Below the pieces are notes generated by a model. The model ran no database searches. It had not been told where the DNA came from and worked only from the letters and a program-made list of their open reading frames with translations. A stretch of DNA of 64,000 nt from assembly GCF_032362555.1 (NCBI RefSeq), contig NC_083515.1, forward strand, positions 8,157,001-8,221,000. Reading direction: 5' to 3'. Of the stretch, positions 52,601-64,000 are shown piece after piece (positions within the stretch are counted from its first letter, which is position 1; the number at the start of each line of letters is the position of its first letter). The stretch is from Amyelois transitella. Taxonomy: Eukaryota > Arthropoda > Insecta > Lepidoptera > Pyralidae. Position numbers and translations under genes: made by a program.

Positions 52601-52689
52601 CTGACAGCCTGAACACAATTGTTTTGTAAATATATCTGGCGAATAAGATTATCTACCGTCAAAAACTGTTAAACTATTTGTATAATCAT
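49650..52689. other. Intergenic region between gawky and the TMEM104 gene
   Basis: The two genes diverge from here. It contains a repeat copy with GGACGAAGCGAAGGAAGTGG (50716-50790, plus), its inverted relative at 51001-51130, and a piece of the CCATGGATGACATAAAAG-type repeat near 51346-51440. ORFs are short and unsupported. Gawky's promoter should lie just above 49650 and that of the TMEM104 gene below 52850. Confidence 0.55.
51001..51130 (-). repeat. Dispersed repeat of the GGCAGAGAC type, inverted copy
   Basis: CCCGGACGGGTAGGCAGAGA followed by CATACGTTCTTCTTTTGC and TTTATCCACATTCATATG is the inverse of the unit seen at 22540-22660 and 50716-50790. Confidence 0.6.
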
Positions 52690-52889
52690 TGGTCTTTATA
52701 ATCTTAGTGGAGTTATCGCTCAGTATTAATATCTGTACACCTACCTACATATTTATCGTGATCGATTTCTTTGTCCGTACCTATTTGTATCAGAGTTGTC
52801 TGTTGTGTGAGCTATCGGTCAGCAATGTTGTGTGTAAAAGGATTAAGATGCGTGGATTCCGGGTCCGAAAACTGAGAAGATTTTTGAAG

Positions 52890-55800
52890 ATGCCTCTTGC
52901 GGAAACCGGGGATCAATATTCAGTATGGGTAAGTTATGTTTTAGCAAATAATTAGTTAGTTATCAGGCTCATATACTGAACATATGGTAAGAAAATCAAA
53001 CTTAATTACTAGTATTCTATTCAGTGAAAAGTTTTGGATTTTTTCTTTGTTGTTTTGTGCTACTGACCTCAATTTTTGTGAAAGGTCCATTGTTGTAAAA
53101 CAATACACATATACCTAGACTACTTGTAAATATTACGTTATATAACAATTGGTTTCCTTGAATTTTTAATAAAATGTTTTAAAGAGATGTTTTAATATAA
53201 CAAGACGATAAGTTGTTTATTCTAAGATTTATCTTTGAATTTACAACAAATAATGAATTATGGATGGGACTGAGTAGAAACATTTTGAGTTTTTGTTTAT
53301 TTCTTGTTTTCTCATTGTCATTGGTGATAATATATATAAATGAATAAGAAGCAACATTGAAAAATTACAATAAATTATTGTTAACAGCAGTTGGGAACAA
53401 AATCTTTTAAAAAGTTGATAATTCATTTACCTTTTCTGAAAATATTATTGGATTTTGAATATTGTAGTGGGGAAAACTTGGCAATTAATTTAAAACTCAT
53501 AATTATATATTTGCATAAATTTACATGGCAAGGAAGAAGGAAACATCTTATTTTGACATCTAATTCAAATTCTAGTAATGGTAAATGGTTAACCACAACT
53601 AGAACTTGCCTTGTGTTAAAAAATAATTGCATTGCAATATTAATTTAAAAATAGTTTGCATACAGTATTCAAATTAATAAAATGAGTAAGAATTATGTTG
53701 TAAAATTACAAATTAATGCATATAATATAAACTTTATTATTTAATTGTGATGATTTAATATTTAAAACAAACAAAAAACATTTGTCATGTGCCTTTAAGA
53801 TATTCCTTATATTTTTCAATTGGTATGTACTTATGCAACTTGTTCATCTTTCAGGTGGGTCTAATATACATCTTCAATTTGATAGTGGGCACAGGAGCCC
53901 TAACCCTCCCGGCAGCATTTGCCCGGGCGGGATGGGGGCTCAGCACAGGCTCCCTCATATTCCTAGCCTTCATGAGTTTCATGAACGCTACATATGTCAT
54001 AGAGACAATGGCATGCGCGAACGCTGTGCACAAATGGAAGAGATTGCAGGCACTCAAAAGGGATAGTGTAAGTATTTTTTGGAACTATCAAGGATTGAGC
54101 AAATTCTTTTCATTTATTTTACATACAAAATTTAAGTGAAAATCAATAAGTTTTACACACTTTTAAATGAAGTCATAAATATATCATGTAATTTTCCAAC
54201 GTAAACTAGTTATTTTTAAGGTCAATCAAGGGAAAGAATAAGGATTGGATTTCTTATTTTTGGCAATGGGCTAGCAACTTGTCTAACTATATATTCTATA
54301 TACAAAGCCAAAAGTGGCTTAAGTGTACAATGACTCACTTTGCCTTCCCAGTAAGCGATAAAAAGTAGGAAAGTCTTTATTTAGTTATTACACTTGCAAT
54401 AACTATCATAAAACCTTTCAGATCCAAGACCAGGATCACGACTCGGAAGAAGAGCCATCTTGCCATCAAAATGGTGACTCAGAGGAGCCTCTTGTCTGCG
54501 GAGAGTCCATACCCTCACGATACTACAGCCTAGACCAGAGGGTGGAACTGGGTGAAATGGCAGACTTGTTTCTGAACAAGACGGGAAGGACAATGTTCTA
54601 TGTTACCCTGTGTGTCTATCTGTATGGAGATCTGTCTATATATGCGGCGGCAGTCGCCAAGTCAGTTATGGATGTTGTTTGGTAAGTTAGTAATAATATT
54701 TCAGTAAATTATAAAACTTTATTATGTAAATTCCTTATAATATATATAATATTAACTAATAATATAAACCACACAATGGTTTATATTAAAGATAAGATGA
54801 TAGATAAAGATAAATTATATTTATGGGTAGCTAGAAGATAGATAGATAATTCATTTAGTTGATTTGCTACACACAATTTACCATCACGATTTTTTGTACT
54901 AAATATCTTGTATTATATTTTTCTACATCATGTAAAGCACATGTAAAGTATTGCTTTTAGTATCTATCTACCGAAATTACAGTACTTCCAATGAATATAC
55001 TACTGATTTATTAATAGAATTAAAGTTTTACGCATTTGCACAAGTGTCTTGGTTTGGTTTCAAAGCAATGAAGCGTGGGGTTAGGTACAATACAACTACA
55101 ATATCGCTAATAAGAGAACGCCAGCGTAAATAGAGAACTCTCGTTAATTTCTGATCCCACGGGAATTGGTGGAAATCCTCTCTTAGTGAACCTCTAGAAA
55201 CATACATACCAAATTTAAAATCTAGCGGTTTGGGATGTGCATTGACAGGTCCGTAAATCTTTTATGAATCTGGACTAGGGACCCGCCCGGTTTCGCACGG
55301 GTAGCGTTGTTGATTTTCATACAAATTTTCACTCCATTTTTGTATTTAAGGGTTGATTTTTGAAACAAAAAGTACTTATCCTATGTTAGAATGCGAGTTT
55401 TAATAATGCGTACAAAGTTTCATTCGAATCGGTCCAGTGGTTTAGCTAGAACATAGATACTGACAGACTTTTGCATTTATAATATTGGTAAGGGATTATT
55501 ATTATTTCCCACAGTTCCTCCGGACCACACAACTTAACCACAATGGACACAGCCGATTGGGACATGCTCCCTTGCTTCAACTCGACGGGCACGACAGAGT
55601 CCTACACCCGGCTGCAGTGCTATAGGGTCGCACTGCTAACCTTCGTCGGAGCCATGGGGCCGTTTGTGTTCTTCAATGTGCAGAAAACGAAGTACTTGCA
55701 GCTTTTCACTTCGGGAATGAGGTGGCTAGGTGAGTAAATTCTGATAAAGACATTTGATGGGAGCGAAGTTGGTTGAAAATCGGTTCAGCCATTTTAGCGT

Positions 55801-56841
55801 TACACCTTCAATCAAGTTTCTTTTTATACTTTATCGAATCTAAACACGGAATATCACGCATGTAGCTTGTATGGTCTTATTACAAGTTACCTGTATAATT
55901 TTTTATCCCAATTTGTTCAGAAGATTTTGTCTGAAAGAGTAACATACCGTTGCATAACGCTGTTGAGAAATTAGACCAACCTATGGTTTCGTTTGATAAG
56001 AGAGAGTTGTCTTACTGCACGGGACTGTACAATGCTTAAAAAATGCATCAACATTTCCTAACACTTAACGCATTTTCTTACAGCTTTCGCCATTATGATC
56101 TCTATCGCGATTCATCTGCTTGTCAGCGACGGGCCACAAGGCCATCCTCCTGCCTTCGACGTGACGGGCTTGCCCACTCTCTTCGGGGCCTGCGTATACT
56201 CCTTCATGTGCCATCATTCGCTCCCAGGGCTCATTAGCCCCATACGAGGCAAGAAAAGGCTCGGTTGCCACATCGCTCTAGACTACGGCCTTATAAGTAT
56301 CTTCTATCTCCTTCTAGCGTACACGGGAGCGTTCGCATTCGCACACCTGAACGACCTATACACACTTAACTTTGTGCCGACTGACAACGACAACATATTT
56401 TTCAAAATCGTCGAATACTTCCTCACTCTGTTCCCAGTGTTCACTCTTTCAACTAGTTTCCCAATTATAGCTATTACTTTGAGAAATAATTTGCAAAGCC
56501 TCTTTTTGGATACCAATCGTATCGAGTCGTACAATTTTGTGCTAAGGAAGCTGTTCTTTCCCGTTATTACGGTTGTGCCGCCTCTTTTGCTTACGTACTT
56601 TTTAGAGGATATAAGTAAATTAATTGAGTTCACTGGCTCTTACGCCGGCACCGGTATACAGTATTTGATACCTACATTTCTAGTGGTGTCAGCGCGAAGG
56701 AGTTGCGCTAACTTGTTAGGTTTAGGAGTTATCAATGAGTACAAGAGTCCATTTTCTAACATTGCCTGGGCTATTTTTGTCGTACTCTGGTCGGCGATGT
56801 GCTTGATTTTGGTTTCTGTTCACTTTTTCGAGAAATCATGA
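52890..56841 (+). CDS. TMEM104-like multi-pass membrane protein
   Basis: Coding exons 52890-52928, 53855-54067, 54422-54681, 55515-55729 and 56084-56841 join in phase to 494 residues, the usual length for TMEM104 (about 496 in human). It belongs to the amino-acid/auxin permease fold; the substrate is not established. Seen: a short N-terminus (MPLAETGDQYSVW), the first helix with VGLIYIFNLIVGTGALTLP near residues 14-32, an acidic polar loop near 85-120, the conserved YLYGDLSIYAAAVAKS region, an extracellular or lumenal stretch with N-glycosylation sequons (NLT, NST), and about six further hydrophobic segments in the last exon. Start choice: ATG 52890 matches the short animal N-terminus; the in-frame ATG at 52848 would add 14 residues. 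The frame stays open upstream. A likely poly(A) signal AATAAA is near 57144. Confidence 0.92.
52929..53854 (+). other. First intron of the TMEM104-like gene
   Basis: GTAAGT donor and TTTCAG acceptor. The intervening sequence is AT-rich; ORFs at 53241-53648 lie on both strands and have no domain. Confidence 0.7.
55150..55500 (-). repeat. Degraded Helitron-like repeat in a TMEM104 intron
   Basis: Contains CTAGGGACCCGCCCGGTTTC with GCACGGGTAG, and AATCGGTCCAGTGGTTTAGC, the inverted hallmarks of lepidopteran short elements. A related fragment precedes it at about 55150-55250. It lies wholly within the intron 54682-55514. Confidence 0.6.
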
Positions 56842-58689
56842 CGTTAGGATGTAGTGATTTTGTAAATTTTATGTTCAGTATTTTATTGAATGCCAAATGT
56901 TTTTTATTGTGTGAAATATTATTGATGTTCGGTCGCTGGGAGGCCAATCGCTGTCTATTATTATTAGTTAAAAAATATTAGATTATAATATTAGTCTTAC
57001 CGTTATTTTATTATTACCAAATAAGATAACGCATGCTAAAAGGCTAATCGTACAATAATTATTACTATAATGTTATAATATAGGTAAATACAAGAAAATC
57101 TTAAAAAGATTATTTAATGTCACTGTCGAGGACAAATAAGTCGAATAAATTTTATTTTAGTACGTTATTTATTAAGCTGTATATTAAACAAAAATGCCCG
57201 AGAAATCGTTGTTCATACAGTGTAGTAATTACATATGTAATTTATAGGTATGTATATTATATCCTTAAACTTTTATGGTTTTAAAAATTGATTGGATATA
57301 CCTAGTATTTTTCCATGAAGTAAAATGTATTTAATTATTTAAAATGATGATTTATATAATTTAAAATTGGTATTGATATTTAATATATTTTTTTTGTTAT
57401 CGCTTATATATTTATATCAGCAGATGACCTCGGTTCTAAACAATATATATAATATGTTGCAGTGCCATTTAACTTTAATTTCACGGTAACAATGTGTGAT
57501 GCGTTGTTTGCAACAACTGTACAAATTGTGACGTAATTTCCCAAAAAGAGGAAAAACAATTTTGCTTTATCAATTGCACACTTACAATTTCAAAAATCTT
57601 CCTCTATAGGTGCCATCTCTATATTTTTTATCTCACAAGCTATTTAAGTACTTATGATAAAAACATCTTTATATAAATTGGTTTTTAATGAATCTATAAG
57701 TGCAAGAATATTAATTTATTTATCAATTTATGTACACAGACAACATAAGAAATGATAAAAATTTAATATATTATCAAATATTTCAAGGAAACTCGGTCCT
57801 TGCACAACCCTAAAAATTCCGTAAGTGTATACAAATGCATTAATTAAGTGACACTTGTTTTAGAACTAAATATTTACACCTAAAAAGAAAAACAATATGT
57901 ATAAGAATTGGGTTAGGGCGGATGGGAAAATGCAATAGTCATTAAAAAAAACGATATATTCGTTTTTCAGTATTTTTTATCGTTGAAAATGGTTTTTTTT
58001 TAATGTGAAATATGAACTGTCATGTTCAACTTTATCATTTCATAAGTCTTCCGTGCAGCGTAGATAAAAACATTTGTACTGTATCACGTTTTACACTTGT
58101 TTTAGTACTGAAACTACATTGAAACGTATACCTACCTAACTAGGCATAATAAATACCTGAATATTTACGTTATCTTTACGATACGTGTCAATAGAAACTA
58201 TCCTGTCAGATTAAATCTGAATCAAATTTAAATCGTTGGTATTTTTTATTTGTTTCAGAGATTTATGAAGGTTTTGCATTCTGAAAAAATAATAGTAAAC
58301 AACTTAATTATAAAGTCACTCAGTCTTTCGTTTGGGCTTCCAGACTCATGAGCAAGGATTGTTGAATTGAAATCTTCACGAAACATAGACAAAAGTATTG
58401 AATAATTTTAATCAAAGTCCTATGGTTGAAAGACAAATATTTCTATGAGCAAATTTTATTCCTATAAAGAGGTGATGATTTTACCACACAGAAGTAAGAT
58501 TTCCGATATCCTTTGCGGAAATCTACTTGCCTATATATTTTTTACTTTAACTTCCATTTTTTACTTTGATTGCGAGTGCAGTTCGGAAGTTTGCTATAAA
58601 TTGCTAATTGTGTAAAATAAATGTATTATAGTTGCATAAACTATTATAATAAATTGAAAATCCGAATTACTTGTACGTTTTAAACACGT

Positions 58690-58770
58690 ATGAAGGTTCA
58701 TCTTGCATGTCTATTTATTTTCACTGTGATAGTGTTGGAAGTGAACATTTATATGGAACGACTGAAGTGA
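58690..58770 (+). CDS. Tiny ORF with a signal-peptide-like sequence
   Basis: 26 codons, starting MKVHLACLFIFTVIVLEVNI. Basic start plus hydrophobic core fit a secretion signal. A possible donor (GAA then GTGAGAG) overlaps the stop codon, so it could be a first exon. No partner exon or family was recognised, and it may be chance in AT-rich DNA. Confidence 0.18.
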   Translation: MKVHLACLFIFTVIVLEVNIYMERLK

Positions 58771-58917
58771 GAGTATTTTTTATATTATAAATAAATAATG
58801 CTTATTTTGTGTGTTCATATTTTGTTTTATTTTTTTTTTATAACAAAAACACCGAAAACACAGTTTGTATTGTTTATTCTCCAATTCAAGAAAAACTAGA
58901 TAAATTACTAAGAGACA

Positions 58918-59091
58918 ATGAACTTTACTACACTGAAATTGGTTCAGTCAAGTGGAATACGCTCAGTCGTCAATACCTTTGCTAAATTAAATAAAAACGC
59001 TACGGGAGCTTTGCAATATATCGAAGAATGGTTAAAGGCCAAAAAGGTGTATGTACTTTCTCACTTGGTTTTGTCTTTTTATTGGTCTTGA
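58918..59091 (+). CDS. Small unrecognised ORF
   Basis: 57 codons from an ATG: MNFTTLKLVQSSGIRSVVNT, then a basic and amphipathic part ending IEEWLKAKK at a possible donor (AAG then GTGTATG). The first 30 residues resemble a mitochondrial targeting sequence in composition (few acidic residues, several K and R). No family recognised; it could be an exon fragment. Confidence 0.2.
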   Translation: MNFTTLKLVQSSGIRSVVNTFAKLNKNATGALQYIEEWLKAKKVYVLSHLVLSFYWS

Positions 59092-61362
59092 ATCTAAACA
59101 TTTCATTTGCTCCTGAAGAAGTCGTATAATTAAAACACATAAAAAGGTTGAAGAATTATTTATTTTATCATCATTATACATGTCACTTATTTCGCATACA
59201 CAAGCGACAAAAGCCTTTCATAGCTCAATTGACTTTGGCATGAAGTTACATTGTATTTGTGCGGCGATTCACAAGCGAGTCCCGAGATCCCTTCATATAC
59301 CCTACGAGTTGAATTCCAAATAATACTAACGCGGCTATATCACTGAGCAAGCGATTCATAAGAATTTCCCTGGTGCAAGCGGTGGCTTCAATAACTTTTC
59401 GTACAAAATGTGCAGTTCTTAACCTCGACATCAATTCACGATATTCACGATAATAAACGATGCCTTCGAATCAAGTTGTGACTATTGGCGCTTTAAACCC
59501 TCATAACGGACAAAGATGTGGTAATTGTATCGGTGTATCTTGATGACATAATATTTTAGTAATTTTGTACAACTGACTAAGAATTGCACATTTAACGTGA
59601 ACTCTAGAAAACAGGGTTGTTTTTGCGGTAAACTGTAAATCAACCTCCAAGTGTGACCTGTATTTATCACGTCACTAGCTTTCGCCCGCGACATCACACA
59701 CGTTGTCGTCTTTCTCGTTAGCTATCACGCACAAACTTTCGCATTTATAACATTAGTAAAATAGTAATCACAGAAAAGACTGCCTTACGTTAACTAATTA
59801 GGACTGGCAAATTTTAACATTACTGAGAAAATTTTGAGGACCGAATGACAACTAAGCCAATTCATTCTCAATTTAGAAACTAAGATCTATTCTAAATGTA
59901 CTGTGTGTGAAGTTGGGTGAGATTTACAAATACAAAACCTTATAACAAAGTAAATCCGTAGTGTAAAATTACAATAATAAAAAACAATATTTGTTGCTTG
60001 AAAGACGCGGGCCAATAGACAAAATAATTTTATATTCAGATGTATTTTAAACAGAAGCAATGATTTGTAAGGTAAAGTATTTCTAGAAATGCTTCTCAGT
60101 ATCTTTTTAATTTAGAGACAAATATATACCCTCATCCGTCGGCGCTCATCTTTACATGCAACATTGAGTGAGCTGCAGTTACAAATAGTCGCCTTCAGTC
60201 AAAGATTCATTATGAAGATGTTTTTTTTCTTCTACCGTGACTGGTTACGAGCCTACAGATTCGTATGCGACCGAAGAGATAACTTTATCTGTGTGACAGC
60301 AGGATGGACGACTATGAAATAAGTGAAAAAACGACAGACCACAAAATGTATGCATTTGACATCTGTCATAAAGATCAAATTTAGTTTTAACTGAAAAATT
60401 TGATACATCTATGAAAGTTATGAACTTTAAACTATTCTGCCGACTCGTCGGTCGCTTTCAAAATACATAATTTGATAATCTCAATGACTTTGGCGAATGT
60501 GCAAACCTGCAGGCAGTAAACAACACGAAATTACAGCCCTCAAATACAACCTCCGCTAAAAACAGCGCCATCTAGACGCAACACACACAAAGAGTATTAG
60601 GAACTCAATAGTTCAATATTTTTATACCTGCTTTTGTAATTTTTGTGTAGCAAATTCGAGAGCAAAAGCTTCCGACTTCAAAATGCGACGAAATATTTTA
60701 CTAGCTAAAATCCTTTAATTGTAGAAATATACAGCCGATGCCCTTTTTTACTCGCCATAAATATAACTGTGATTTTTTTAAATCTCAATAAAGAGTAAAC
60801 TATTTTCTAGTTTGAAGAAAAATAAACAAAAACAAATACGTAAACAATTAACGCTAAAGAAATTGAGATAACATTTCATAAAAATAATGAAAGACCAATG
60901 GTAGGGATAGCAGCTATTAAAATAATACGTCATGTATCGATAAGTACACGTAAACGATAACGACGGATGCAGAATTAAAGTAGACATTACTTTTTAACAA
61001 ATAAATAACATTAATCTATTCATTAATAAAACTATTAATTATATCATTCGCATAAGATCGAACATTTCATTTAGAATTTGATTCATAATTCAAAGAGGGA
61101 ACGGTTAGTTCCATATTATCTAAAAAACAATATGAAACAACGAGTCCGCCTTCGCGCATGCGACGAGAAATCTGTTAGAGAGGTAAGGGAGTGGGGGGGG
61201 GGGGTTGGAACAATAGATACTACAAACGCCCGTCGCGACCGTTAAATATTCCAAAAAAGTACATCACAATAAATACTATTTACCTACATTTTCCGAGCGA
61301 GACGGCGGGTCGCGGGCGTACCAATTAGTTCATTAGTTACTAGCTAGATGGCGCTAGAGAGG

Positions 61363-64000
61363 CTATAAGGTGGAGGGCGGCGCGGCGATGTCGCTGCGGC
61401 GCAGCGCGGCGCGGAACGAGTCCAGCGACGAGCGCAGCGTGAGGCAGAAGCCGCGCGACGCGGGCACCAGCGGGAACTCGGGCGGCGGCACGTCGGGCGG
61501 CGCCGCGCCGCGCGACAGCGCCACCAGCGCCTCCAGGCGGCGGCACAGCGCGCCCGCCTGCTGCCGCATGTGCGCCGCGACCTCCTCGCGGAACGGCTCC
61601 GGCGGGTTCATCACCATTTTCGTCATGGACTGCACGAGCTTTAGGAGCACCATTTCGTTGTACATGCGCGAGTTCTCCTTGCCTTGCTGGGTGCCTGTGC
61701 GGGAAATGGTTGTGTTATACTTACGATTACGGCACAATACAGATATGTTCTAAAAATGTGTTTCACTCAAACAAACAATTTTCGTGCATATATTTCTTAT
61801 TTATTAAATTTCCTGTGTGTCTACAAAACTGTTTAATCAAATTGCTCATGCACAAAATGAGATGCAGCGACTTGACTTTGACATAGTTCCGATTCTATGA
61901 ACGCATTAATTCTCAAAAGCATATATGATTACAAACAACTAGAACCCGTACTTTTATGGTAATGAAAAAGTGAATAAACACTCACCCTTTTGCTTCTCAT
62001 AGCCGGCCTCATTGAAGTAGGGCTCCGCGTTGAGGATAAGCCCCTGCAGCGATACTATGACTTGCAGCAATGAGCTGTCTTTGCCCCAAACTTCCACGCC
62101 GCGGCCCGACCACGTGCCCAGGAGTGACACGCATACCTAAAAAATACAGTGCAAAATATTACTAACGGCAGAGGTCTCTAAAAATAAAACTATTGAGTAA
62201 TAGTTTAAGAAACCTAAATTAGAAACACAATGTCATGCTACTTTTAAATTTTCGGTCATCATTCAATTTGGTGTTCGGGGTTAGCTTTAATATTTTACAA
62301 CAAATTACACAGATTGAGTTAGCCTCGAGGTAAGTTCGGGACTTGTGTTACGAGATACTTACTCAATGATACTATTTTTTATAATAAATACTTACTTATA
62401 TAAATAAACATCGAAAAAGTTCTTTTCTCATCACGCCCTGGCCGGGATTCGAACCCGGGACCTCTGGTGTCGCAGACAAGCGTACTACGGCTGCGCCACG
62501 GAGGCCGTCAAGTTATTTTTATTTATTTATTAATTGGAAGTCTTACAGTCTAATTTATATGATATATAAGTAATAATAATATATTGCGATTGCTTATTAC
62601 AAGACTTCACAAGTAGAATTGCAACCATGAAAAGATTTACACAAAAACTGCGTCATGACATATGTACATAGATAAATGTATAAATGAACATAAAGCAAAA
62701 GAACAGATAAAAGCAATATACTTATTAAACACCGTGCCGTGTGGTTCCCGGCACCAATTCAAAAAAGAATAGGACCACTCCATCTCTTTCCCATGGACGT
62801 CGTAAAAGGCGACTAAGGGATAGGCTTATAAATTTGGGACTCTTCTTTTAGGCGATGGCCTAGCAACCTGTCACTATTTGAATCTCAATTCTATCATTAA
62901 GCCAATAATAGCTGAACGCGGCCATTTAGTCTTCAAGACTGTTGGCTCTGTCTACCCCGCATGATATATGGACGTGACCATATGTATGTATGTTATTAAA
63001 TATCATTACACAAAAAGTTATCATCTACACACCTTGCCGTCCTCATACAAGTTGGGGTTGAGGCGGTCGGTGCAGTAGGAGTGGTAGTGGCAGAGCGGCG
63101 GGGCGCGCGGGTACTCCCCGCCCAGCTGCACGTCGAACACGAACAGCCCCCCCTCGTACGGCGTGTTCGCGGGGCCGGCGATCATCACCGACAGCAGGTC
63201 GATGCGGTCCATGAAGCCGCGGACCCATACCTGGGAACGGAGATTGGGTTAGTAAAAATTCAAAGTCAACTCAAACCAAGAATATTTGTTTTGAATCATG
63301 GACATATAATAAAACATACATACATACATATGGTCATGTCTATATTCCTTGTGGGCTAGAGCAAGAGTCAACAGTCTTGAAAAGACTGAATGGCCACGTT
63401 CAGCTTTTGGCTTAATGATAGAATTGAGATTTAAATAATGATAGGTTGATAAAATAATCCCAAGTTTGTAAGCCTATCCCTTAGTCGCCTTTTACGACCT
63501 CCATGGGAAAGAGATGGAGTGGCCCTATTCATTTTTGTATTGGTGCCGGGAACCACACCGCACACATATAATAAAACAGAAAAGAAATATCTTTCTTTGG
63601 TATCCCTTAAAACTAACACTAGCCCCTTGAGGTAGATCACCCTTGAGTAGTTTTATCTCCCTCTATTTTATCTCTCTTGACCGCCAAATAGAAACTCGGT
63701 TATGACGGCTGTAGCATAGATAACCATTCTTTTTAAAGGGTGAAATAAAAACAACAGTAGACAACCACTGCCTTTTTTCTCAATACTCCTGAAACCACCA
63801 TTTTTTACCCCCTCACATTTTCAGCCATCGTTTTTCATAATCTAATCACTTACTCCTGGAGGTAGATCACTCTTGAGCAGCTTTATCTCCCTCTTGACAG
63901 CCGAATAGAAGCTCCTTGGGTCTGACGGCTGCAGCATAGACAACCGGAAGCTATGGTCGGCCGGAGCAGAGTCCAGCATGTAGAAACCCTCCCCTCCTTC
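61363..64000 (-). CDS. UBE2O: UBE2O, E2/E3 hybrid ubiquitin-conjugating enzyme, C-terminal part (5' end outside window)
   Basis: Exons read on the minus strand are 63854-64000 (continues right), 63033-63230, 61986-62136 and 61363-61694, all in phase and ending in TAG. They encode the UBC domain and the C-terminal tail of UBE2O, a large cytosolic enzyme that transfers ubiquitin without a separate E3, for example to unassembled proteins. Seen: [20 protein letters not shown] (UBC helix 1), [40 protein letters not shown], the active-site Cys in [15 protein letters not shown], then [20 protein letters not shown] and [20 protein letters not shown]. The last exon is very GC-rich. The tail after the UBC domain is much shorter than in vertebrate UBE2O but still ends with the FRAAL-like segment. 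The N-terminal conserved regions are outside the window. Confidence 0.94.
62412..62506 (-). repeat. tRNA-derived SINE, second copy
   Basis: Inverse of the unit at 7583: the head GGCCTCCGTGGCGCAGCCGT, the B box GGGTTCGAATCCC and the shared tail GATGAGAAAAGAACTTTTTC. It lies in the UBE2O intron 62137-63032. Confidence 0.88.
62734..62992 (+). repeat. (ATGT)n-tailed dispersed repeat, complete copy
   Basis: GTGCCGTGTGGTTCCCGGCA at the start, CCACTCCATCTCTTTCCCAT, CGTAAAAGGCGACTAAGGGA, GTTGGCTCTGTCTACCCCGC, and a TATGTATGTATG end. It lies 40 bases from UBE2O exon 63033-63230. Confidence 0.85.
63315..63562 (-). repeat. (ATGT)n-tailed dispersed repeat, complete inverted copy
   Basis: Starts CATACATACATACATATGGT and ends GGTGCCGGGAACCACACCGC: the same unit as 62734-62992 in the opposite direction, 84 bases beyond the other side of the exon 63033-63230. 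Confidence 0.85.
63623..63724 (-). pseudogene. Decayed duplicate of a UBE2O exon 3' half
   Basis: Sits in the intron 3' of exon 63854-64000 and matches its last ~95 bases: TATGCTACAGCCGTCA, then GTCAAGAGAGATAAA and GTGATCTACCTCAAGGGG, in the same order. It has an in-frame TAA soon after the QPS codons, a 12-base insertion and a destroyed donor, so it is not a usable exon. Confidence 0.85.

Larger units (their letters stand above)
56842..61362. other. Convergent intergenic region between the TMEM104-like gene and UBE2O
   Basis: Holds the 3' UTRs of both genes, a decayed inverted Helitron-like fragment near 59676-59765, and a 12-base poly-G run at 61193-61204. Two or three small ORFs (58690, 58918, 59246) are mentioned separately; none has a recognised family. 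Confidence 0.55.

Noticed and set aside
61370-61753. 127-codon plus-strand ORF
   Set aside because: Antisense of the GC-rich last UBE2O exon; no domain.
63021-63228. Alternative minus frame rich in RPH and RPR residues
   Set aside because: The other frame of the same exon encodes the clear UBC sequence; this is a shadow of GC-rich codons.
1-64000. CRISPR arrays, operons, phage or bacterial defence systems
   Set aside because: All genes are intron-containing animal genes. Regular short repeats with unique spacers were not seen.

Overview
The window looks like nuclear DNA of a moth or butterfly (Lepidoptera). It is AT-rich, its genes are split by GT-AG introns, and it carries repeats typical of that order: a tRNA-derived SINE, short Helitrons ending in CTAG, and dispersed elements ending in (ATGT)n. 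I cannot name the species. Six protein-coding genes are supported; all are eukaryotic genes with clear animal relatives.

Layout, left to right. (1) 358-1760, minus: the first three coding exons of deoxyhypusine hydroxylase (DOHH), with the last exon off the left edge. (2) 3381-4608, plus: a compact globin gene of 167 residues. (3) 20462-27264, plus: a second globin of 171 residues with the same intron positions but introns several kb long; its 5' UTR exon may lie near 10.5 kb. The long intron between holds many mobile-element remnants, including a PIF/Harbinger deletion derivative with intact ends. (4) 38646-49649, minus: gawky (GW182/TNRC6), 19 coding exons and about 1373 residues, with UBA, Q-rich, PAM2-like, RRM and GW-rich parts, preceded by an unusual in-frame N-terminal extension. 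About 8.7 kb downstream of its stop codon is almost free of dispersed repeats and may be a very long 3' UTR. (5) 52890-56841, plus: a TMEM104-type membrane protein, divergent from gawky. (6) 61363-64000, minus: the 3' end of the UBE2O gene (large E2/E3 hybrid ubiquitin-conjugating enzyme), continuing off the right edge.

The genes do not form a single pathway. DOHH completes hypusine on eIF5A. The globins are haem proteins. Gawky is the Argonaute partner that carries out microRNA silencing. TMEM104 is a predicted amino-acid-transporter-fold protein. UBE2O ubiquitinates client proteins.

The most interesting observations are: two decayed tandem duplications, each covering the 3' half of an exon plus its donor site (gawky and UBE2O); a UBE2O exon flanked closely by two inverted copies of one repeat; a 270-codon AT-rich exon in the gawky N-terminal extension; a likely myristoylation signal in only one of the two globins; and a Harbinger element whose two truncated ORFs converge. 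No CRISPR array, operon or prokaryotic system is present. I did not find a clearly new enzymatic system.
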